DNA of 46,720 bases from CAZTVF01 sp964616985 (GTDB lineage: Bacteria; Planctomycetota; Phycisphaerae; SM23-33). Location: the NCBI GenBank assembly GCA_964616985.1, contig CAZTVF010000031.1:1-46720 (forward strand), written 5' to 3'. Under the pieces are notes generated by a model. That model was not told the origin of the DNA. It made no database searches and saw only the letters and a program-made list of their open reading frames with translations. Each line of letters starts with the position of its first letter. Position 1 is the first letter of the stretch. This document shows, in pieces, positions 41,301 through 46,720 of the stretch. A program made the position numbers and the translations under genes.

Positions 41301-42465
41301 TTACCTCGCCTCCATCAAGGACAAGCTGGCGCTGGATGACACGACCCGCCAGGCCTCCAAGGCTGCCACGGCGTCGGCCAAGACTGCCGAGGAGAAAACC
41401 GACGCCCTCGCCCGATACGTGCAGCGGACGTGCACATACAAGGCCATCGAGTTCGGCCGGCGGGCACGCATTCCTAACACGCCCGAGCAGACCCTCGCCC
41501 ACAAGTACGGCGACTGCAAAGATCACGCCGTGCTGCTGCAGCAGTTGCTGGCCGCCGCCGGCGTGCCCGCGCACCTGGTCCTGATCGGGCCTTGCGGCCT
41601 GCAGGCGGACCTGCCGTCGCTGGATCAGTTCGACCACATGATCGTCTACGTGCCCACCGAAGGCGGAGGGCGGTTCATTGACCCCACGGACAAGGAGGCC
41701 AACCCCGCCTGGCGGTTCTGCCGCAACCTTGCCAACCGACAGGCCCTGATCCTTGATCCCGCCCGGCCACGCCTGCAGGAGATGCCCGCCTGTGGCGAAG
41801 GGTCCAGCGAGACGCGGATCGGTCGGACGGTAGCGATCCAGCCCGACGGAACGCTCGCCGTGCAGGAAATCATCACCTTCAGCGGGAGGGCCGGGGCCGC
41901 AATGAGAGGCCGCCTCAAGGACATGTCTGACGAAGATCAGGAAGAATGGGCGAGATCGTTGACGCGGCAATATGTGAAGTCGGCCAACGTCACGTCGTTC
42001 AAGGTCTCCGACGTGTACGACAACATCAAGCCGCTGGTGGTCGAGATGCGGTATGACGTGACTCAGGGCGCGCGGAAGGTCAACGGCGAACTGGTCGCCG
42101 ACCTGCCGGATGCGTGGGAGCGCGAGTATTTTGCCGCCCAGCCGCTCAGCAGCCGGAAGACCCCCTTCCGCATCTCGGGCTCCGTCCTGACCAGCGAAGT
42201 GAAGGTGATTGGCCCCAAAGGCCATGTCCTGACGGCCCCGGCGACCAAGACGGACAAAGGCGAAGGCCCCTTCGCGCGGTGGGAGACGAAGACCGATGCC
42301 TCCCCCACCTCCTGCACGGTGAAGTTATCGCTCATGTACATCCCGGGCGCATTCAAGGCCGAGCAATATGCGGCGTACTGTTCGCTGCTGGATCAGGCGT
42401 TCCTGGCCTTCGGCCCGCAGGTGCGCTGTCGCACCGGTGAGGCAGCCACCCGCGCGGCAGAATGA
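38389..42465 (+). CDS. Large membrane protein with TPR, DUF3857 and transglutaminase-like domains
   Basis: A 1358-residue protein in clear blocks. Residues 1-140 hold four membrane helices (VVGCIIGLLIVGFFFVGNFI, then three more). Residues 150-470 look like two beta-rich modules. About 480-740 are TPR-like repeats (LNQVGLFCFQAKQYGRALGY, GEYALKWYRQAKESYAKALE-like). About 770-920 match DUF3857 (TLQSTFDPSTEQLFVNELLV). A transglutaminase-like core follows, with a complete triad: Cys1043 in KYGDCKDHAVLL, His1083 in FDHMIVYVP and Asp1098 in FIDPTD. The C-terminal 250 residues are beta-rich. Such DUF3857/transglutaminase proteins are common in Bacteroidetes and planctomycetes; their substrates are unknown. 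The start has AAGGGG 6 nt upstream. Confidence 0.88.
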   Translation: MFDVLAAGNVGDEVGKVVGCIIGLLIVGFFFVGNFIGRDDKCSRPCRWALGLCLGALGVLMVVGAGWIQEPLRVMMGIVAVLAMIVAIPLAIVGLVQMGQVPGRTGMGRAIASLILSGIVLAIFVISFAIAARNSIAGAFPNQTQEPLPPGLPVVQTTSDVQTFEDLNFRYRLPGKPYVPFDGKKFNENVCFALACRNPEIYFVIIAEKNDSMKLDAVLEIVKANLKSVSQKADLSGEMPRRVGGIDGVTFRTDCVVKSLPLSYVHWVGAHRGYLYQLIAYTSQANRNSLGKEVNSLFARFEQIDPNRRFAEETEEAKANFGLFRSSFGYTLDLTGTDWLKWEDPEDSLREIGGESGANCFIVAPLHFQGLATPPAEAVNKALLKSLSIDPSDPVLVGGKMVAEDGVETRTFGFSRATKSSKFRFRIKVYYTPAAACLVAVWGQQGNPQVDATIESVLSRFKFPAESNVPILSSRMTKGQALLLNQVGLFCFQAKQYGRALGYFQQAAKFDPNDQDFNGNVMNALSQLERHQDVITFFDQLQPKMKANDALRSWKAFGLKKLGRDAEAVTEYKAIFSAGYRDDADFTDYVRLLASRKQWSQVNQAFDDYLRQDDNAKLRILQAEFMGDANQHAQAVALLGRLKEGRDYDPKIAFALIHHYQAMEEPKGALAICEEMIAKGLASADGYYLKGESEYALKWYRQAKESYAKALELSPKDETIARALKDVSAMLGEGDNTSIRAEIEPVPLPAELAKELPPVTAKAPGGVNAFYLHRLTACAYRPGQAWRQTTYMRAKVLDAAGVAAFSTLQSTFDPSTEQLFVNELLVRDGDGNIVSRGQIADYYVIDAHSNDVASNDRTLFLPVPQLQPGFTVELTLSRRTRGEAKEFLFQSAWLCTWRPCLLAGMAYLGDANNIRHVSRDATAQKIDGGLVWIKKSPPPIVEEPLQKDVSELVPAVYIADANGTWESLAIDYLASIKDKLALDDTTRQASKAATASAKTAEEKTDALARYVQRTCTYKAIEFGRRARIPNTPEQTLAHKYGDCKDHAVLLQQLLAAAGVPAHLVLIGPCGLQADLPSLDQFDHMIVYVPTEGGGRFIDPTDKEANPAWRFCRNLANRQALILDPARPRLQEMPACGEGSSETRIGRTVAIQPDGTLAVQEIITFSGRAGAAMRGRLKDMSDEDQEEWARSLTRQYVKSANVTSFKVSDVYDNIKPLVVEMRYDVTQGARKVNGELVADLPDAWEREYFAAQPLSSRKTPFRISGSVLTSEVKVIGPKGHVLTAPATKTDKGEGPFARWETKTDASPTSCTVKLSLMYIPGAFKAEQYAAYCSLLDQAFLAFGPQVRCRTGEAATRAAE

Positions 42466-42466
42466 C

Positions 42467-42484
42467 GACCGCCACTTGGCGGTC
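42467..42484. terminator. Short hairpin between convergent genes
   Basis: GACCGCCActTGGCGGTC is a perfect 8-bp inverted repeat in the 31-bp gap between the convergent stops. There is no T-run, so the terminator role is uncertain. Confidence 0.35.
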
Positions 42485-42496
42485 AGCTCGAACGGT

Positions 42497-43240
42497 TCAC
42501 TTGCCCCCCGTCGCGGTGGTGGTGGTTGACCTCGGTATCGGGATGGCCAGGGCGCTCATCATCTGGCGGGCGACAAACTCATTGCCCGCGTCTGACAGGT
42601 GCACCCCGTCAACGGTGAGCAGACCTTGAGCGGCATCCTCTTTGTTGTTCGCGGCCTCGTAGTCAACAAACGCCTTTCGGATGTCGCGCAGCTGCACCTT
42701 CATCTCCAGAGCCACCTTCCGCGAGACCTCGCTGTATTCCTCCAGTTCGCGATCGTACTGGTTCTTTCCGCCAGGCCGCTCGCCGCGCACGCTGGGGGTG
42801 CAGAGGATGACGCGGGCATTGACCTTCTGGATGCGACCGATGATATCCTTGAGTCCTTCCTCAAACTTGTCTTTCGGCGTGCCCCTGCCGCCGGACACGA
42901 CGTCGTTGACGCCGATGTAGATCACGACGACCGTAGGCTTCTTGTCCAGCACGTCTTTCTGCAGCCGGGCCTGGAGATCCGTCACCGTGTTGCCGCCGAC
43001 GCCGGCGTTGGTGATCGTGATGCGAGCGTTGGCAGGAAACGCGTTCTTTACCAGCGTGATGAAGCCCTTGGGCCGCGTCCCCGCCTGCGTGATGGAATCA
43101 CCGAGGAAGATGATCTGGTCGCCCTGCTTCAGCGGCTGCGTGGGTGCCGTCGTCGGTGAAGGCGACGGCCCGGCTGCAACCAGGGCCCCAGCCAGCACGG
43201 CAAGCAAGGCGAGCATCATGTATCGGCGGAGCGTAGTCAT
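42497..43240 (-). CDS. Secreted SGNH/GDSL hydrolase
   Basis: A 247-residue exported esterase-like enzyme. The signal peptide is MTTLRRYMMLALLAVLAGAL, with cleavage near residue 23. A Pro/Thr linker follows. The four SGNH blocks are all present: IIFLGDSITQAG (nucleophile Ser), NAGVGGNTVTDL (Gly), VVIYIGVNDVVSGG (Asn) and TVDGVHLSDAGNEF (Asp and His). Likely substrates are acetylated sugars or lipids; not determinable. The start has GGAGG 11 nt upstream, a long spacing. A TACAAT hexamer is about 70 nt upstream. It is downstream of, and separated by a strong terminator from, the Gfo/Idh/MocA gene. Confidence 0.92.
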   Translation of the reverse strand: MTTLRRYMMLALLAVLAGALVAAGPSPSPTTAPTQPLKQGDQIIFLGDSITQAGTRPKGFITLVKNAFPANARITITNAGVGGNTVTDLQARLQKDVLDKKPTVVVIYIGVNDVVSGGRGTPKDKFEEGLKDIIGRIQKVNARVILCTPSVRGERPGGKNQYDRELEEYSEVSRKVALEMKVQLRDIRKAFVDYEAANNKEDAAQGLLTVDGVHLSDAGNEFVARQMMSALAIPIPRSTTTTATGGK

Positions 43241-43309
43241 GTCTTTCGCAGCCTCCAGAAGACCCCGCCGCCTTGGCCCTGTCCTGCGGGCAGCGGCGGC
43301 CGTGGTGTC

Positions 43310-43315
43310 ATTGTA
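43310..43315 (-). promoter_or_regulatory. Possible -10 of the SGNH hydrolase gene
   Basis: Minus strand TACAAT; TTGATC lies 14 nt upstream, shorter than the usual spacing. Leader about 63 nt. Confidence 0.3.
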
Positions 43316-43333
43316 CTGTGCCGTGTCACGATC

Positions 43334-43365
43334 AAAAAGCGGCGGCCCGGGATGGGCCGCCGCTT
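43334..43365 (-). terminator. Rho-independent terminator after the Gfo/Idh/MocA gene
   Basis: Minus strand: 12-bp perfect stem AAGCGGCGGCCC / GGGCCGCCGCTT with loop ATCCC, then TTT. It lies 42 nt after the stop at 43408. Confidence 0.85.
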
Positions 43366-43407
43366 GTCGCTACCTTCTGTCGTCGTTCTTTGTGTTCCTC
43401 GCCGGGC

Positions 43408-44514
43408 TTATTCGTCCAACGTGCCCTTGGCCAGGCCCGCGGGAATGGCGGCGGGACGCTCGCAGGTGCTCTTGAGGTTGATGTAGCGGCCCTTGTCGCC
43501 GGCCTCCAGGCAGGCGGCCATGATGTCCAGCACGTGCATGGCCAGCGCGCCCGAAGCGCGGTGCTTGCGGCCGGTGCGGATGGCGTAGCTCATGTCGGCC
43601 AGGCCCGCGCCGCGCTGGTACTCGGGATGGCCCTGGGTCTCGGGCTGTTCCTTCCAGTCCTCGAACATCCGGTTGACGAAGATCTGCCCGCCGAAGCCGT
43701 TGGGATCGGGCACCTTCATCGAACCCTCGGTGCCGTAGACTTCGATCCACGAGTGCCCGTGGCGGAAGACGTCGAAGCTCATGACGACCGTGCCGACGGC
43801 GCCGGACTCGAATTCCAGCGTCGAGGCGATGTGCGTGGGCGTCTCGACGGTGATGACCTTGCCCTTCTTGGGCTCGCTGAAAATGGTGCGGTTGGGGAAG
43901 GTGGTGCGGACGGCGCCGGAGACGCGCTTCACCGGGCCCATCAGGTTCACCATGGCGGTGATATAGTACGGGCCCATGTCGAACATCGGCCCGCCGCCGA
44001 TCTCGTAGTAGAACTCGGGGCTGGGGTGCCAGGTCTCGTGGCCGTGGCACATCATGAAGGCGGTGGCGGCGATGGGCTTGCCGATCGTGCCGTCATCGAC
44101 CACCTTGCGGCAGGTCTGGATGCCGTTGCCGAAGAAGGTGTCGGGCGCGCAGCCGACGAGCACCTTCTTGGCCTTGGCGGCGGCCATCGTCTTCTTGCCG
44201 TCCTCGCGATTGGTGGCCAGGGGCTTTTCGACGTAGACATGCTTGCCCGCCTCGATGGCGCGGAGGTTGATCTCGGCGTGCGCCTTGGGGACGGTGAGGT
44301 TGAGCACGATCTCGATGTTGGGGTCGGCGATGAGTTCATCCACCGAGCAGGCCTTGGCGATGCCATGCTCCTTGGCCTTGGCCTCGGCGCGCTCCTGCAT
44401 CAGGTCGGCGCAGGCAACGATGTCCAGGATCGGGAAGACATTCTTGGCCGTGAAGTATGCGTTGCTGATCGCCCCGCAGCCTATCACGCCCACTTTGACC
44501 GGTGTCACAGCCAT
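43408..44514 (-). CDS. Gfo/Idh/MocA family oxidoreductase
   Basis: A 368-residue NAD(P)-dependent sugar-type dehydrogenase. The Rossmann start is VKVGVIGCGAISNAYFTAKN, the conserved catalytic Lys is in GKHVYVEKPLATN (EKP), and the C-terminal alpha/beta domain holds GGGPMFDMGPYYI with the family's Asp/His positions. No Tat signal is seen, so it is cytosolic. The ATG at 44514 has AAGGAG 9 nt upstream; a TTG 6 nt earlier is too close to it. The gene has its own promoter and a strong terminator, so it is monocistronic. The substrate is not evident; a link with the fucosidase/dehydrogenase group far upstream is possible but unsupported. Confidence 0.93.
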   Translation of the reverse strand: MAVTPVKVGVIGCGAISNAYFTAKNVFPILDIVACADLMQERAEAKAKEHGIAKACSVDELIADPNIEIVLNLTVPKAHAEINLRAIEAGKHVYVEKPLATNREDGKKTMAAAKAKKVLVGCAPDTFFGNGIQTCRKVVDDGTIGKPIAATAFMMCHGHETWHPSPEFYYEIGGGPMFDMGPYYITAMVNLMGPVKRVSGAVRTTFPNRTIFSEPKKGKVITVETPTHIASTLEFESGAVGTVVMSFDVFRHGHSWIEVYGTEGSMKVPDPNGFGGQIFVNRMFEDWKEQPETQGHPEYQRGAGLADMSYAIRTGRKHRASGALAMHVLDIMAACLEAGDKGRYINLKSTCERPAAIPAGLAKGTLDE

Positions 44515-44589
44515 CTTCAACTACTCCTTATTATGTTCATGCCCAGCGGCGGCCGGGCGGATTGTCGGGCACATGCCCAAGACGGCGAT

Positions 44590-44618
44590 ATTGTCGCGTG
44601 AGCGAAAGCGGAAGGCAA
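44590..44618 (-). promoter_or_regulatory. Promoter of the Gfo/Idh/MocA gene
   Basis: Minus strand TTGCCT (44618-44613), 17 nt, GACAAT (44595-44590); leader about 69 nt. Confidence 0.55.
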
Positions 44619-44708
44619 TCGGGAACTTTCCCCGGTTTGAAGGGGCGCCGTCAGGGCGGCCGATGGCAGACACATGCCGCGGGAGTTGAACGTCCCGGGC
44701 GAGATGGC

Positions 44709-44751
44709 AAAAACAACGCCGGCGTCCTTGGAGGTCCAGGGACGCCGGCGT
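44709..44751 (-). terminator. Rho-independent terminator after the PEP-CTERM pair
   Basis: Minus strand: 12-bp perfect stem ACGCCGGCGTCC / GGACGCCGGCGT (44751-44716), loop of 12 nt, then TGTTTTTGCC. It lies 26 nt after the stop at 44777. Confidence 0.85.
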
Positions 44752-44776
44752 GGGGTTTGCCCGCGGGAAAGGGCGA

Positions 44777-45430
44777 TCAGGCCTTACGCCTGCGCCAGCG
44801 GGTGAGGACCGCGCCGCCAACCACCAGCAAGATCATGGAGGCTGGTTCGGGCACGGGCATCTGTTTGAGATAGAAGACGCCGTTGGTGACGCTGTCGTGG
44901 GATATCCGGATGCCGCTGAAGTTCACGATCGAGTCGTTGGGGACGATCGCACCGTTGTAGTCGATATACCCGTAGTGGCCGGCGGCGTTGTTGCCGGCGG
45001 CAACGGGCAGGCCAAAGACATCGCTCACGACGTTCTGCGGGTCGACGAACAGCGCGTTGCAGTACGTGGGCATGAAGGTGGGTGAGTTGGCGAGGCGGAA
45101 CTGGTAACCGTTCCAGCCCACCGAGGTGTTGTTCACCACCTTCTCATTGAGATTGCTGCTGTCGGCGTAGTTGACGATCCAGATTTCCTTATCGGTGTCG
45201 GCCGCCTGCAGGCGAAACTGCAGAACCAATGGGCTATCGACCATGCTGGCCGAATAGAACTCCTTGGTCAGCCCGACCTCGATGTGGCCATCCTTCTCGA
45301 CAGGGGCAGTCCAGAACGCCTTGGCCCATGCGGCGTCAGGATCGGTCTGCGTAATGACCAAAGCATGGGCAGGCATGGCTGCCGCCGCCAGGACAATGGC
45401 TGCCAGAATCCCGAGTTTTCCATTTTTCAT
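44777..45430 (-). CDS. PEP-CTERM sorted secreted protein, paralogue 1
   Basis: A 217-residue exported protein with a signal peptide (MKNGKLGILAAIVLAAAAMP, cleavage near AHA) and a C-terminal sorting tail: VPEPASMILLVVGGAVL followed by TRWRRRKA. PEP-CTERM tails are handled by an EpsH/XrtA-type exosortase, not found in the window. The middle part is beta-rich and unrecognised. It matches the neighbour at 45502-46215 in several places (LVITQTDP against WIITQQEP; SPLVLQFRLQA against YPLVLKFVKQA; GYQFRL against DYHIRL). AGGAGG lies 5 nt before the ATG. A terminator follows. It is probably co-transcribed from the upstream paralogue's promoter. Confidence 0.88.
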   Translation of the reverse strand: MKNGKLGILAAIVLAAAAMPAHALVITQTDPDAAWAKAFWTAPVEKDGHIEVGLTKEFYSASMVDSPLVLQFRLQAADTDKEIWIVNYADSSNLNEKVVNNTSVGWNGYQFRLANSPTFMPTYCNALFVDPQNVVSDVFGLPVAAGNNAAGHYGYIDYNGAIVPNDSIVNFSGIRISHDSVTNGVFYLKQMPVPEPASMILLVVGGAVLTRWRRRKA

Positions 45431-45501
45431 TGTGACCTCCTCCAGACAACAACAGCCCTCGCCTCCGCGTCGAGCTGAACAGAACTACATACCCTCATCT
45501 T

Positions 45502-46215
45502 TTATATCGCCGCTTTGGCAGCTAGCCGCCGGCGACGACGAAGCAGCAGGCCACTGAACCCGCCTGCGAGCATGAGCAGGGTGGCGGGCTCGGGGGTGGT
45601 CGGCCATTGTTTGAGCATGAAAGCGTCGCCCGGTTCGAGCTCGCTGACATCAATGAGCATCCCGCGTATGACCAACTGGTTGTACGGCGCGTCCCAGAAC
45701 TCGCCGTAGGGCACCCTTTCCCCGGGATCGGACGTGTCCCAGTTGATGCCGACGGTATGCCCGTAACTATCGGTCGTATAGGAAATGGGGGTAAAACCGA
45801 GGCGATGAGCGCCGCCGGACATCTGCCACGCCCGGGGGGCGAAGGCCGAGTCGGCTGTCTTGAACCAGACGCGATCCGTGGGATTCACCGGGTTGTAGAT
45901 CAACCGGATGTGATAGTCTTCCCAGGCTCGATGCTGGTCGGTCATCATATTGATGATGCTCTCGTCGACGATCTGGATGGTGTTCTGGTCTCCAGCCTGT
46001 TTGACGAACTTGAGGACGAGCGGGTATTCGTCGACCATGAAGTACTTGTGGATCTCGAACATGTCGATTCCCGGGTCGGTATCAAAGGGGATAACGACCG
46101 ACTCGGCGATACCGGCACCCACAGCAGGTTCCTGCTGCGTGATAATCCACCCGAACGACGGCGCGGTGAGCGTCGCCACGAGCAGCATCGTTAAAACGAG
46201 CTTGAGCCTGATCAT
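45502..46215 (-). CDS. PEP-CTERM sorted secreted protein, paralogue 2
   Basis: A 237-residue exported protein with signal peptide MIRLKLVLTMLLVATLTAPS and the sorting tail TTPEPATLLMLAGGFSGLLL followed by RRRRRLAAKAA. The mature part begins GWIITQQEP and shares its layout with the next gene, so the two arose by tandem duplication. In this copy an additional region (SYTTDSYGHTVGINWDTSDP) lies before the tail, in a similar place to the other copy's GHYGYIDYNG. GGAGG is 9 nt before the ATG. A consensus-like promoter lies 230 nt upstream, giving an unusually long leader. The function is unknown; such proteins often go to the outer surface or matrix. Confidence 0.88.
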   Translation of the reverse strand: MIRLKLVLTMLLVATLTAPSFGWIITQQEPAVGAGIAESVVIPFDTDPGIDMFEIHKYFMVDEYPLVLKFVKQAGDQNTIQIVDESIINMMTDQHRAWEDYHIRLIYNPVNPTDRVWFKTADSAFAPRAWQMSGGAHRLGFTPISYTTDSYGHTVGINWDTSDPGERVPYGEFWDAPYNQLVIRGMLIDVSELEPGDAFMLKQWPTTPEPATLLMLAGGFSGLLLRRRRRLAAKAAI

Positions 46216-46444
46216 AGAACCGGACCTCCATTACGCTACCTGACAGTAAAGCGAGCGGGAGCGAGGCGCGCATGGGGATCGGCTTGGATGAAAACGAGGA
46301 CGAGCAATAAGTCCAATGAGCCGAGCATGAGCAGAATCCTCTCTCCAGAAGGGCGGTGCACGGGTCGAGGGGGGGAGCTTGAGCGGAACCTCCTCGCGAG
46401 CTTGCACGTACCTTCTTCACGAACTGAGCAATTGAGCAAGCCAC

Positions 46445-46473
46445 AATATACTGCACGCTGGGCTGATTGTCAA
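46445..46473 (-). promoter_or_regulatory. Strong promoter of the PEP-CTERM pair
   Basis: Minus strand TTGACA (46473-46468), exactly 17 nt, TATATT (46450-46445). The transcript start near 46438 leaves a leader of about 220 nt before the ATG at 46215. The leader contains a short open frame of 30 codons starting MLGSLDLLLVLVFIQ (about 46328-46236), of unknown meaning. Confidence 0.75.
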
Positions 46474-46531
46474 GCCGAGATTGAACTAAATCCATACAAC
46501 CTTCGCCAGCCAAACGATATTCAATTAGTGC

Positions 46532-46560
46532 TTGACGGCCCTGCCGACGAAGGCTACTAT
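46532..46560 (+). promoter_or_regulatory. tRNA-Glu promoter
   Basis: TTGACG (46532-46537), exactly 17 nt, TACTAT (46555-46560). The transcript start near 46567 lies about 49 nt before the tRNA. The -35 is followed by GCCC as in the rpmA promoter. Confidence 0.75.
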
Positions 46561-46615
46561 TTGCGTCTTGTTCTTCAGGATTCCCGCTTCGGCGGGGTCA
46601 AAAGAGACCAAAGAC

Positions 46616-46688
46616 GCCCCCATCGTCTAGCGGCCTAGGATATCAGGTTCTCATCCTGGAGACAGGGGTTCGATTCCCCTTGGGGGTA
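46616..46688 (+). tRNA. tRNA-Glu (anticodon CTC)
   Basis: The cloverleaf can be folded by eye. The acceptor stem is GCCCCCA / TGGGGGT, with a G-T pair at the end. The anticodon stem TCAGG / CCTGG holds the loop TTCTCAT with anticodon CTC, reading GAG. The T arm is CAGGGGTTCGATTCCCCTT. The discriminator base is A at 46688, and CCA is not encoded. It is preceded by a consensus-like promoter. Confidence 0.95.
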
Positions 46689-46696
46689 GTCATTAG

Positions 46697-46720
46697 GCGT
46701 GGCTTAAGCTGTTGCCACGC
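46697..46720 (+). terminator. Probable terminator hairpin after tRNA-Glu, cut by the window end
   Basis: GCGTGGC (46697-46703) pairs with GCCACGC (46714-46720) around a 10-nt loop. Any T-run lies beyond the window. Confidence 0.5.

Noticed and set aside
46288..46638. Plus-strand open frame running into tRNA-Glu
   Set aside because: It crosses two promoters and the tRNA; no homology or ribosome site.

Overview
The window is GC-rich, densely coding bacterial chromosome, most likely from a planctomycete and perhaps class Phycisphaerae. This is an inference from the mix of genes: PEP-CTERM secreted proteins, a DUF3857/transglutaminase membrane protein, secreted TPR-like proteins, a planctomycete-style FAD_oxidored protein and a fucosidase. 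Intergenic spaces full of GC-rich hairpin repeats fit the same picture. No phage, transposase, CRISPR array or plasmid gene was seen.

Layout. 1-1122 is the 3' part of guaB. 1351-5942 holds a small lipoprotein, a frameshifted GH29 alpha-L-fucosidase, an FAD oxidoreductase and a zinc-type dehydrogenase. 6266-8266 holds an alpha/beta hydrolase and a UroD-like protein. 8416-11260 is an overlapping pair, a PMT/GT39-like membrane protein and a DegT aminotransferase. 11438-14568 is a coupled trio: dapF, an unrecognised 537-residue protein and a methyltransferase. 14569-15348 is a gene-free block of repeats. 15349-19572 carries larC, a DUF6115-like membrane protein, a GT2 glycosyltransferase and an M50 protease. 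19633-27991 carries a large unknown anchored protein, rarA, 5-formyl-THF cyclo-ligase, a QueG-like Fe-S protein, a LysM/L,D-transpeptidase and a protein with a degenerate transglutaminase fold. 28224-31633 is, on the minus strand, rpmA, obgE, coaX and a divergent MnmE-like GTPase. 31759-36162 holds a secreted protein, a GNAT enzyme, dnaA (with two perfect DnaA boxes upstream) and ubiE. 36478-46215 holds a YgiQ-type radical SAM protein, a 1358-residue TPR/transglutaminase membrane protein, an SGNH hydrolase, a Gfo/Idh/MocA oxidoreductase and two tandem PEP-CTERM paralogues. tRNA-Glu(CTC) closes the window.

The genes are mostly housekeeping (purine, DAP/lysine, quinone, folate and CoA synthesis, replication start, ribosome assembly) mixed with envelope and polysaccharide functions.

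The most unusual signals are in the non-coding DNA. (1) Degenerate heptanucleotide tandem arrays sit directly in front of putative -10 elements of at least four transcription units. (2) Many genes have a -10-like hexamer only 6-9 nt before the ATG, which predicts leaderless mRNAs. One has a full TTGACC-17-GATAAT-7-ATG arrangement. (3) At least four families of palindromic, MITE-like repeats are present, including a perfect 27-bp inverted repeat. At protein level, the MnmE-like GTPase lacking its hallmark motifs and the transglutaminase-like protein with Tyr in place of the catalytic Cys deserve attention.
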